DNA of 64,000 bases from Larix kaempferi (taxonomy: Eukaryota; Streptophyta; Pinopsida; Pinales; Pinaceae). How positions within the stretch are numbered: the first letter of the stretch is position 1; the number at the start of each line of letters is the position of its first letter. Location: NCBI GenBank assembly GCA_027924585.1, contig BSBM01000646.1, positions 741,501 to 805,500 on the forward strand, in the 5' to 3' direction. Positions 34,061 to 44,319 of the stretch are shown here, piece after piece. The notes below the pieces were generated by a model. It had not been told where the DNA came from, did no database searches, and saw only the letters and a program-made list of their open reading frames with translations. The translations under genes and the position numbers were made by a program.

Positions 34061-34446
34061 GAACCATGCCATGGCGTAGGGATCATCAGGACCTTTTTGG
34101 CGATGTTCATTTTGCCTCAAACAGACTCCAGACGGCTAAGATATTACGTTCTAAAATCTCGACAAGACAGGTAAAATTTGGCAAAAGGAGTACCACGTGG
34201 CACCACTGGAAAGGTGCCATGTGGCCTATACAACACTGACATGACACACCCACATAGTGCCACATGGTAATTTGCAGGTGACTTGTCAATGGTGAGTTGG
34301 CACATATGTGTACCTACTAGTATTCGACATGTGGCAGATGGCATGCATGTTTGGCGGACATGTGGACTAATCGGAAGCTGCCACACGACAGTCTGGTTGT
34401 CCACCTCATTGTTCAATTTATGAAAAATATTGGTTGCGAGTCTAGA

Positions 34447-34500
34447 GGATTCGAACTCTTGACCTAACAAACACATGCCCAACACCCTACCATTCCGCCA
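34447..34500 (-). other. tRNA-like A-box and B-box motif 1 in the H 3' LTR
   Basis: On the minus strand TGGCGGAATGGTAGGG (from 34500) is followed 42 nt later by GAGTTCGAATCC (34458-34447). The spacing and sequence resemble the 5' half and T-arm of a Leu-type tRNA. The equivalent site in the other LTR (31885-31939) has decayed. Confidence 0.45.
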
Positions 34501-34784
34501 TTGGTGATCCTTATTATAACATATGGGAAATAATATATTTGAATTTGAATTGTTGTATATATGGGAAAAAAAAGCGGGTTGAGGGCTTAGTCCTCGACTA
34601 GATTATCTACATATAACCACATGGATCTATAGACCCAAGATTCGGTGGAATCACCATATCATTGTATAGATGTGCCATGTTAAAATTTTATGCCATGAAT
34701 TATATCCAAAGTTCATGGGTATGATCTATTTAATATAACAAAATTTTTATATATAACATAAAATCTCAACGACGGAAAGGTCCA

Positions 34785-34828
34785 GGATTTGAACCCGCAA
34801 CCTCCTCCAAGTTGTACCAATGCCGCCA
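34785..34828 (-). other. tRNA-like A-box and B-box motif 2 in the H 3' LTR
   Basis: Minus strand TGGCGGCATTGGTAC (from 34828) and GGGTTCAAATCC (34796-34785), a good B-box. It is the counterpart of 32243-32286. Confidence 0.45.
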
Positions 34829-35473
34829 CCATTTGTGCCGCATGCACCTATTGTTATGGGCCACGCACTATATTATATTTAAATTTGATCCGATTGTATG
34901 CCCAAAAGGGAACATGCGCCAAAACCAAGTTATGCCTTATTTAAACTTTGTTTTATGCATAGTTCAGGTACAAAATTCAGCACGGAGTTCGAGATTGGAA
35001 TTTTTGCAGAGATTGTACAACACATTTCCCAAGGTGACTGTACAGACTACTTGCATATGTGTTTTCTTGTTTTTCCTACCAGGAAGGAGACCTAGGAACC
35101 TAAGTGGACAATATGAGTGCTTATAAACATGTTTCATGATTTTTCGAGGGGAATGCAGTGGCAGAGACATATTTTGCGTTTCAGTTGCATATTTTGCAGA
35201 TGTACTCATAACTCTTTTATGTGCAAAATGTTTGAAGACTAGTAAGATTGGTCATCATTGGAACTGGACTTGGAGGTGTAATCCACACTAGACGAACTCC
35301 GTTACCATATGGTGGCTACATTTTTGTGGTTTGCATCTTTGTTTATTTGCATTCATTTCAATTATGTTCTCTTCAAGCATGCAACTAAAATCCTTTTAAA
35401 GAAGTTAAATACATAAAGAAGTAACATGCAATTCAAGTGTCAGTTTAAGATCCTGTCATTTTCGGATCATTAC

Positions 35474-36400
35474 CCCTTTAGAGGCAGTTTAAGTTTTCAA
35501 GGGTCCTTGCCAAAAATCCCTCTAAAACCGTTTTTAGAGCTTTCAAAGCAGTTTTGAACCCCCTCCCAAGAGTCATGAAAATTGAACTTTTGGTAGTGGT
35601 TTTTCAACAACTACCTCTAAAAGTTAGATTCTCATGATTTTTAGGGGGGATTTTAAAATGACCACCCCTAAGTGTGTTTTTTAAGGTGGCTTGTTTACAA
35701 CCTCCCCTAAAAGTCATGAGAATTGAAATTTTAGAGGCGGTTGTTCAACAACCACTAAAGTTTGATTTTTATGAATTTTTGGGGGGATTTAAAATAACCA
35801 CCCCTAAATGTGGTTTTTAAGACATCCTTTTGACAACCCCCCCACAAAATCCATGAGAACTTAACTTTTGGAAGCATTTTTTTAACAACCACGTTGAAAA
35901 GTTCAATTCTCATGCCTTTTGGGGGGAGTTTAACAAGACCACCACTAAATATATTTTTAAAGGCAGTTTTTTGACAACCCCCTCCCTCAATGTCATAAGA
36001 ATTTAACTTTTGTAGGAAATTTTTTCAAACCCTCACCCTAAAATCATGAGAATTGAACTTGTGTAGGTGATTGTTTTACAACTACCTCAAAAAGTTTAAT
36101 TATCATAACTTTTTTTTTTTTCGGGGGGGGGTTAAAAGAAACTCCCATAAATATATCTTTCAAGGCGGTGTTTTGACAACCCCCCTACAAGTCATGAGAT
36201 TTTAACTTTTGGAGGTAGTTTGTTAAAAAATGCCACCATAAGTCAAATTCTGATGACTTTTAGGGGGGTTTAGAAAGACTACCCCTAGCTATTTTCAAGG
36301 CGGTGTTTTGAAAACCCCCTTAAAAGTAATGAGAATTGAATTTTTGGAGCTGATAGTGTTATAAAACACCATCTCCAAAAGCCCCCATTTTAGAGGTCCT
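35474..36400. repeat. Palindromic satellite-like array 1 (~139-bp units)
   Basis: Units begin near 35557, 35696, 35834, 35973, 36172 and 36306. Each runs ccccctaaaagtcatgagaa, then aactttt, a ggcggttgttcaacaacc centre, and back through ttctcatgacttttaggggg. Each is thus an imperfect palindrome of ~90 bp, joined by a ~45-bp spacer containing gaccacccctaaatat. Units are diverged by substitutions and indels. No coding frame. The same unit forms array 2 at 48785-56815. Confidence 0.8.
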
Positions 36401-36845
36401 TGAGCTCCTCTTTCTTGCTCATAATAAAGTTGCTTGAGTTGATGACAAAATGAGGTAAAATAAAGGTGTATTTATACCCTTGCAAGGAGATGTTTAACTT
36501 TTCATGAGACCGACCTATAAATTTGAGTAATATATATTGTAGGGGAATTTCACATAACTTTATGTGCTCCATCATGTCCCTTAACCATAGGACCACTTAC
36601 ATACAAAATATTTTACATAAACAAGGAGTTTTGTACACATGAAGAGGGGCTTTGATACCCATAGGAGGGGATTTATGTCCATAAACTTGCACATACATTC
36701 TTTGTCATATGGATGACGATTTGTTGCATATTGTTGATGGTAATTTGCTTCCCTTATTGAAGATTTGATTGACCTTTGAAATTGTCCCTTTCTTATCCTT
36801 TGAAATTTTCTTTGTAGTAGACCCTTGACAACAATGACAACTTGT
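36401..36845. other. Unassigned spacer before element C
   Basis: No open frame or repeat unit. It ends with cttgt, the probable target duplication of element C. Confidence 0.4.
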
Positions 36846-37833
36846 TGTTTGAGGAGTTTTCGATCGATGCAGAAAAAGATCGAAGTCCCTAGTCTGAATG
36901 GTTTAGATCTAGAACAAAAAGGGACAAGTTGTATAAAACTTCACCTAGGTTAATGCAATAGTAACAAAGGATGAGTATGGAAGGAACTTACTTCTGATAC
37001 AACAGTTGTCCTTCTGGTCCAAGAGCAGACACGATCCATCTTTACGTACAAGAGGACATGCTACAGATCAACAAAAGGAAACAACAAATGAAATAGAAAT
37101 AGTATAATTGACCTATGGAAGTGACCAAGGAATATTACAATACATGATCATGAACATCATATGTATGGGAAGGTAAATACAGTTGTATTAAAAGTGGTAG
37201 AAAGAAAGCACAATTGTTTAGGCCTTAGTGTTGTAGCTTCTTCCCAATGGGTTCTTCTTACTCCAACAAGTCACCTTCACCTTGAATACAAAACACCTCA
37301 AGAGTCTCAAAGTCTAGGGAGATTTTTCCAGCATTTACCTACTTCCAATCTTCCTCCCCTCACCCATGGCCCAAGACATCAATTTATAAGACAATGTGGA
37401 TAAAGGAAGGTTGAGAAAAGTGCGGGGAGTGGATGAGATATGATCCCCCACAATGGTGGAAGTCAAGCTAGATCCATAACAATAGGAGGGAAAGGATATC
37501 ATTCAATATTTCACTCTAGAAGCTTCTCGAAAACCTAAATTTTGCTTGTATGAAGATTGACGCAGTTTGTAGTGGAGAAATGCGTTCCAGAATGGGTCAA
37601 CGCGGGTTTCTCTAAAGACAATATACGTCATCGACGTGGGATGCCAGTGAGACATACTATGTCGATGGGGTTTCGACATTGGCTGTTAGTGAAGCAAGGT
37701 GCGTCGAAGTTACAAAATAACCAATGTTATAGAGCAAGGAATTCAAAGATAATTCACCATGAAAGTGACTTCAGGGATCAAAGCAACACAAGGTCACACG
37801 GTTTTGTACTACTAAAGAAAATTATATGTAACA
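36846..37833 (-). repeat. Element C 3' LTR (left copy)
   Basis: 988 bp, matching the two halves of the right LTR with scattered changes. Its uninterrupted sequence (ggatatcattcaatatttcac near 37494) shows where A3 entered the other copy. Confidence 0.9.
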
Positions 37834-37850
37834 GATTGGCCCCCAATGCA
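37834..37850 (-). other. Element C polypurine tract
   Basis: The plus strand reads gattggcccccaatgca, giving TTGGGGGCCAATC next to the 3' LTR, similar to element B. Confidence 0.7.
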
Positions 37851-40150
37851 CGAAGCTAGAGGAAGAGGATAGGTGATGTACTTTGATGTGACTATTAGAG
37901 AGAGGAACTATTGGTCAGAAAACTAACAACAACGATCAAGGACTTTGCAATACAAGTTTTGACATCTCTGAACTAAACATCTCAATGATTTAAGACATGG
38001 CGGCCGACCAAAATACAACGTGGATCCATACCTAAATGACTGAACACAATCATGGCTACTAAGATACAAGCGTAGATCCATGATGAGATAATGGCACATC
38101 CATAACCAATACAAGAATGGATGTATGTGATAGTACATCAATGAGATCTCCACCATAACATCTATGTGGGAACCTACTAAAAAATATCCATCACAACCTG
38201 GGTGTAATAATAAGACATCAGAACAACCCAGGGTTTTCTACCTGTTCCCAAAATTATACGAATCTAACCATGTGATTTACAATGTGTTGAGGTTGAACAT
38301 GGTAGAACCCACTTGATTACCGATTAATGAAGTGAACCGTTAACAAGTGCGAGGGAAATCACCATTGATGACAATGATTCCCTAGGTATCTTAGTACATT
38401 CCGACGAATGCAAATGAATGAGTTGGAGTCGAACATCTGTGGAATCATTTGATCATAGGTCAATGATGTGAACCTACTATTGAAAGTGATAAAACCTACC
38501 ATTGAGGCATGCAGGATTCAAGGTACTATGCGGTCTCTAAATCTAATTCCTGGATGATGTGCTGGTGTCGATAAGGATAGATCCATCGAAAGAGGGCCTT
38601 GATGTATCCTCCATCATCGACACAAAACTGATATAGGAATATAATTTTGGATGGTAGATCAAATGAGTACGCAATGACACAAGGTGTATGGATAGGTGCA
38701 ATTGAGAAACTGTTTCAGGGACAATCGACATGACAGATAGCTTGATGACTGCAAATTTTGACTCAGATGGAATACTTCCCTTGAACACTTTACAATGCGA
38801 CAAATGACCTGGAAACATTGACTTGGTGAGAAAGAAATCAAGACATAATGCAACATGAATGGAGCATTCTTCGGTTGATCCAAAGGAGTAAAAGACTCAC
38901 AGACTTGACACGACTCAGAGACAAGCTGATTACCCAACTGTTCAGATGAAATACAAACAGGTTCCATGTTCAAGAGCGACAATAAGATGCTATAGATACA
39001 GATATAGATGCATTTCCCTTCCCTTATCCTCCATCATGATTGACGAGTACCTCTTTGTTTATTAACGAGATCGAGGAGGATAACAGATGCTTGGTATAGC
39101 TCATCCTTCGAAGAAGTCCAATCTCACATATTTTACGAACCTAAGACAGGAGGGGTTCGGTCCCAAAAAAGGGTCCATCCGTGTATAGTTTTACGAGTCC
39201 AAAGTCCAAAAAATCGGTGAAATTTCACATTTAGAGAGTCTGAAATGATCAATAGAAAACTCCAAATCAAGGATAATATAAAGGACCCATACTTATTTAA
39301 AAGTGTATAAACCTTGGCGAATCTTACCAATACTTAAAATGTCAACTATAAAATATTTGACAATATTTTTCTAAAATTATTTCAATTTCTAAGGATTTTA
39401 TATAGTTTATATAATAATTTGGCAATTTTTAGAGTGAAAAACGTTTACCCCATCAAAATTGGGCAAAATGGGGCGTAAAAAAATGCAAATTGGCGAATCA
39501 TTTTTTGGAAAAAAAACATGGAAAAATAGCCCATGGGCTAAATTTTGCCCCTAAAATTATCCTTGCTCCAAATGGTTCTTTTTCGTAAAAGTTAGTCTCC
39601 TCACCCGAAAAAGGATAAAACAATGTGGGAGAGAACTCTTCTAATCATGATTGACTAGAGTATTCCTTTTTCAAAACTAGTCTAAACGGTCTGAAAAAAG
39701 GGGTAAACTATCACCAAATAGACGACCTTCCAAACACTTTTACAAGCATGAAAGAGACAAGCTTGCCTTGGCAATATTTTCTTATTTCGAGAGTCTAAAA
39801 AGAGCTTAAAGACAACTTTAGGGGGGCTCCTTTTTCATAATGGTTTTGCAAGCCCGAAAAAGCGATAAAAGTGTACTCGACACCTTTTTACTTAATTTTT
39901 AAGGAGCATGACCATGGTATCAAAAGAACTCGAAACATTTTTCATGTTTGACTCCAGAGCACGAAAAAGGAAAATGTAAGCTCAAACTACTTTTCATGTT
40001 TTTAACTAGAGCATGAAAAAGTGAAAAGTAAGCTCGACACCTCTTACCATTTTTAACAAGCTTGAAGAAAGGTTGGAAGAATGCTCATATATCTGCTTCA
40101 TTTTTTAACGAACTTGCAACAAAAAATGAATTAAGCTCAGAACGATGGTT
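37851..40150 (-). other. Element C 3' non-coding region
   Basis: ~2.3 kb with no long element-strand frame. Patches match element B: 38420-38480 against 14008-14090, and 39580-39660 (cgtaaaagttagtctcctca) against 15105-15180. The part from 39340 to 40140 alternates cgaaaaa/aacgagc words and looks like eroded short repeats. Confidence 0.5.
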
Positions 40151-40556
40151 TCATTTTTTAGTGGGCTTGAAGTTGAAAATAAACTATGCTGCAAATGAGG
40201 CCCATTGACGGGTTCCTTTCCAACATGATGTGTAGAGGTTGGTACTTAGGGTGATCCACATTAACATGTTTTTCCCCAACATGATGTCCAGAGGTTGGAA
40301 ATCCACCCCCAGTATTATCAACAAAATCTAGCGGCTTAACTCTAGTATGATGTCCAGAGGCTGGAGACATGCCCCCCAAGCTTTGTTTCATCTTCCTACT
40401 CTTATTAGTCACCCAATTAAATTCCTAGATACTAATAGGAAATATGTTCACCAAAGACGGAGGAGGGAGAAGGATCAAATGGAATAGGCGTATGAAAAGA
40501 AGGTTCGGATACTAAGTCTAGTGGAAGACTCGACTCAATGGGAGAGGAATCCATTT

Positions 40557-41040
40557 CATTTTTTAACGAGCTTGACACAGAACGAGAACTACGCTCATGG
40601 TGACCTGTTTCATTTTTTAGCGAGCTTGACACGGAAAGGGAACTATGCTCATAGTCATCCATTTCATTTTTTAATGAGCCTGACATGGGAATAGAACTCT
40701 GCTCGTAACAATTGTTCCATTTTTTAACGAGCTTGACACAAGAATAGAACTATGCTCGTAACAACCTGTTTCATTTTCACACAAGCTTGAAACATAAAAT
40801 AACTATGCTTGAAGGGACCCATTTTATTTTTTAACGATCTTGAAACATAACGAAACTATGCTCATAATGGCCTATTTCATTTTTTAAGGAACTTGACATA
40901 GAAAGGGAACTATTCTCATGACTGGTTTCCATTTTACGCAATCTCGAAACTGAAGGTAAACTATGCTTGGGATTGGTTTCATTTTTACACAAGCTTGAAA
41001 CCAAAGGTAAACTATGCTTGGAACTTGTTCCTCCAAAACA
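40557..41040 (-). repeat. 54-bp coding minisatellite in element C
   Basis: About nine units starting with cattttttaacgagcttga at 40557, 40611, 40665, 40718, 40772, ~40825, 40878, 40930 and 40980. The period is 54 bp, shrinking to 50-53 at the right. On the element strand it encodes an 18-residue repeat around SSLKNExxxxERSSLSVS, and most units keep the frame, so it probably grew while the gene was still coding. Confidence 0.75.
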
Positions 41041-41214
41041 TGATATCCAGAGGTTGGTAGTATTCCCCCCAGCATAATAAGCCAGGGGAATAAATCCAGC
41101 ATGATTTATAGAGGCTGGATACATTCCCCCCATCCTTAAGGGGAATAAATCATTAAAACATGAGGAACATTCAGGGAATTTTGGTGACTGGGAGTCATAC
41201 GGTGATTAGGTTTA

Positions 41215-41565
41215 ACAAAGGAAAGTTGATCAATGGTCACGATCCTCCCGTTATGGGGAAAATACATCACTCGAAAGAGTGAGGACACTACATCTTTCAT
41301 TACATAAACATAAGCTCGTCCAAGGAGTAGATTAAAATCTAAGGGACCTTAGAATACCATAACATCAACGCAAACAATTTTATCTCCCAAAGTGATAATT
41401 AACTGAGGAAGGATCCCTAAAGGTCCAATAGGTCTTCTATTAAAATCCAGTATCTAGTCAGTGGCTGGCACAAGATGAGGAGAACCTATAGATTTCCAAC
41501 CAGTCGAGGATAAAATACTAATAGAAGCTCCTTCATCAACTATAGTCCAAAATATTTCCTTATCA
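41215..41565 (-). pseudogene. Element C protease remnant
   Basis: The minus strand reads TIVDEGASISILSSTGWKS (from ~41545), then LIITLGDKIV, LDFNLLLGRAYVYVMKDVV and FRVMYFPHNGRIVTIDQL, ending near 41220. It aligns block for block with the element B protease, including the Asp-Glu-Gly active-site variant. TAG codons and indels interrupt it, so it is inactive. Retropepsins of this kind process Gag in the cytoplasmic particle. Downstream the frame runs into the 54-bp minisatellite; upstream it follows a low-complexity Ser/Thr/Pro stretch. Confidence 0.75.
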
Positions 41566-42089
41566 AACACTCCTACAAATATCTGGAAAGGAACACCCGA
41601 AGGAAGACGAGATTTTGTTAAACTACTCTAATCAAAGGAAATGAACTCAGTTCTTGGAGGGAGTTCCGTCGAAATGGGTAAAATGCCCCCTTGTCCATAA
41701 CAATCGGAACTGACTAGGAAAATATCAGTGGTTTTCGGTTCACTCTTAACTAGAAGAGTCGAATGAGACAAATATTGTGTCATGGTGACTACTTCAGTCT
41801 TAGCATTCTCCAATGAAAGAGTGGGATAGAGTGGAGATGACATTGACTCGACTACTTAAACTTCACTCTCTGAAGGAAGAACGAGACGAACTACTTGATC
41901 TTCACTCTTTGAAGAAAGAGTGGGATCGACCGAATATTGAACTGGATCGACCACTTGGGGTTCACCTTTCAAGGGATGAGTAGGATCAACCGAGGATGGA
42001 ACTGGATCAACCTCTTTATCTACCAATGAAGGGATAGCTTATGATATCCAGTTGGAAGGTGATTATGAGATACGGAAATATATTCCAAC

Positions 42090-42600
42090 AATTGTGAAGC
42101 TTCATCCATGCAATGACAAAGGTGAGTAAGGTGCATATCCTTACATAACAAACAAGGATTCTAGACTTTACTTTTCCGAACCTTAACCATAGAGTCACTG
42201 GTTGATGGGGTATCATCAATATGATGTCCAGAGGCTGATGATATGGGTTTTTTGAAGGCTTTAGACCACTCTTCTAATACTTTGGAAAGATCAAGACAAT
42301 CCTTAAGAAGGTGATCACCCTTGCAAATATTGCAAGGGAACTTGGGTCTATGAGGTTTTTTTATAGAATGAGTGCCATCAAAGGCAGTTGATTGATGCTT
42401 GGTCTCTTTATTATCCTTCTTCTTATTAATCTTGTTTTTCTTCTTCTTATCCTCCTAATTACTAACACTACTGCTTTGATCAGGTGAGGAAGAAGAAACA
42501 TAAGAAGATACATCCAATGAAGAAGGGGAAAAATCAGTTTGGGATTGACACTCTCGTGGTGGAGAGTTAACATTTGAAACATTGGGTACAACCAAAATCA
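42090..42600 (-). pseudogene. Element C gag C-terminus with two zinc knuckles
   Basis: The minus strand reads a Lys-rich stretch, then KFPCNICKGDHLLKDC near 42299-42343, and about 55 residues later PCLLCKDMHLTHLC near 42130-42175, followed by MDEASQLLEY. Both knuckles have the spacing CX2CX3HX4C seen once in element B; the second is the better match to B (LTHLC then EAS). The upstream gag domain is missing: 42600-43200 is leader with no gag-like blocks. A TAG splits the two knuckles and a TAA lies upstream. A duplicated RNA-binding module is the simplest reading. Confidence 0.65.
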
Positions 42601-43199
42601 CCAGATTGAATAATCGTACCGGTAATCCTATGGTTAATCTAGGAAGATTTAAAATGGAAATAAAGGGAGGGCCAATGAAGATTTAATTCATTTCACTTAA
42701 AAATGTAAGCAAAGCACTAGTTTTGACTCAAAGGGCCAAACATGGATCCAAATCTCAAGTAAATGTAAGGAAAAGAGGTAAACAACAGATCTAGACTAAG
42801 ACTGTGACTGATACAAGCAAAAGAAAAATATCCGAGGAACACCTAATCCAACCCTAAGAGGGAATATTGAATCTATTGCAAAATTTTGTACAGAGCCACG
42901 GTCTGATGTGGAACACATCGCGCTAATTGGGATGAACGTGAGCTAATGTAATACCTAGGCACGTCGTCGACGCATTGTATCTAAACATAGGTCGCGTTGA
43001 TGTCAACAGAGAGTGATTTCTCGAAATAAAAATAGCAAAAAAGTAATTAACATCAAATGATTCAGATGGATTGCAAGTGTTAGATCCATACTAGATCTCC
43101 CAGTGACTCAAAAATGCAAAACAAAAATCAAGTAAAACAAGGTAAGTGACAAGATCTAAAGGAATTCCAAGGAAAACCAAGGGATATCTAATGAGCAAT

Positions 43200-43216
43200 C
43201 CCCAGTGGAGTCGCCA
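43200..43216 (-). other. Element C primer-binding site
   Basis: The plus strand reads ccccagtggagtcgcca, giving TGGCGACTCCACTGGGG on the element strand, a few bases inside the right LTR. Confidence 0.85.
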
Positions 43217-43220
43217 ATTT

Positions 43221-43875
43221 TTTTTGAGGAGTTTTCGATCGATGTGGACAAAGATCGAAGTCCCTAGTCTGAATGGTTTGGATCTACAACAAAAAGAGAC
43301 GAGTTGTATAGACCTTCACCTAGGTCAACACAATAGTAACAAAGGATGAGTATGGAAGGAAATTGATTCTAATACAATAGTTGTCCTTATGGTCCATGAG
43401 CAGACATGATCCAACTTTACATTCAAGAGGACCTGCTACAGATCAAGACAAGGCAACAACAAATCAAATAGAAATAGTATAATTAACCTATGCAATTGAC
43501 CAACGAATATTACAATACATGATCATGATTATCATATGTAAGGGAAGGTAAATACAGTTGTATTAAAAGTGGCAGAAAGAAAGTACAACTGTTTAGGCCT
43601 TGGTGTTGTATCTTCTTCCCAATGGGTTCTTCTTACTCCAACAAGTCACCTTCACCTTGAATACAAAACACCTCAAGAGTGTCAAAGTCTAGGGATATTT
43701 TTCCAGCATTTACCTACTTCCAATCTTCCTCCCCTCACCCATGGACAAAGACATCAATTTATAGGACAATGTGGATAAAGGAAGGTTGAGAAAAGTGTGG
43801 GGAGTGGATGAGATATGATCCCCCACAATGGTTGAAGTAGATCCAGATCCATAAAAATAGGAGGGAAAGGATATC
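43221..43875 (-). repeat. Element C 5' LTR, first part
   Basis: Matches 36846-37500 of the left LTR and stops at ggatatc, where A3 is inserted. It continues at 48308. Confidence 0.88.
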
Positions 43876-44280
43876 TGTGAGGAACCTGCAACAATTAATT
43901 GATAAAATGCACTATATATTAGAACACAGAATATTTTTATTGATTGCAGGCCACTTCGAGGGGGCAACCTCCTTTGAGCAATCTCAATACAAATAACTTC
44001 TCAGTGCCTTCATTGGCCTCAACATGCACTTATATACTAAGTCTATGTGCCAATACTATGGATCAATACCATGGAACATATAATACTATGAGATGACTTA
44101 CAAAGCATATGCGTCCAATACTATGGATCAATACCATGGAACAAATAATACTATGGGATAATACAAACTAGGGATCAATACCATGGAACATATAATACTA
44201 CGGGATGACTTACAAAGAATATGCGTCCAACAACAATATAGTAACAAATTAAAGAGAAGGGTTGGCATAGGTTCCTAACA
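43876..44280 (-). repeat. A3 3' LTR (left copy)
   Basis: 405 bp, tgtgaggaacctgcaac to ggttcctaaca. U3 contains three copies of an aatactatg(g)gat unit. Followed by the polypurine tract. Confidence 0.9.
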
Positions 44281-44292
44281 TCCCCTCCCCCT
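44281..44292 (-). other. A3 polypurine tract
   Basis: The plus strand reads tcccctccccct; the element strand AGGGGGAGGGGA directly precedes the 3' LTR. Confidence 0.85.
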
Positions 44293-44319
44293 TAGAAAAA
44301 GCTTTGTCCTTAAAGCTTT

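Larger units (their letters stand above)
31530..35469 (+). mobile_element. Element H: two long LTRs flanking only a gag fragment (TR-GAG-like)
   Basis: Two direct repeats of ~1.4 kb (31530-32893 and 34067-35469) begin TGCCATGGCGTAGGG and end GGATCA. Between them are 1173 bp with a PBS-like site and a gag gene only. The gag frame runs into the second LTR with no protease, pol or clear polypurine tract. Small elements with LTRs and only gag have been described in plants as TR-GAG; placing H there is inference. No matching target duplication was found (aacca before, ttacc after), so one end may have been rearranged. Confidence 0.8.
34067..35469 (+). repeat. Element H 3' LTR
   Basis: 1403 bp, the partner of 31530-32893. 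It is entered directly from the acidic gag tail (gaatctgaagatgaacca), with no standard polypurine tract. Its end is followed immediately by the palindromic array. Confidence 0.85.

Noticed and set aside
32243-34828. Genuine tRNA genes in the H LTRs
   Set aside because: Only A-box and B-box resemblances; the acceptor and anticodon arms do not pair by eye.
31530-35469. A target duplication for element H
   Set aside because: aacca on the left and ttacc on the right do not match under any LTR boundary tried.
36846-36850. LTR of element C starting at TGAGGAG (36850)
   Set aside because: Starting at TGTTTGAGG (36846) matches the element B LTR start (TGTATTGG) and gives a near-matching TSD (cttgt/cttgc); the later start gives none.
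40557-41040. CRISPR-like regular repeats
   Set aside because: The intervening sequences are also repeats of each other, the period is the full 54 bp, and it is coding in a plant retroelement.
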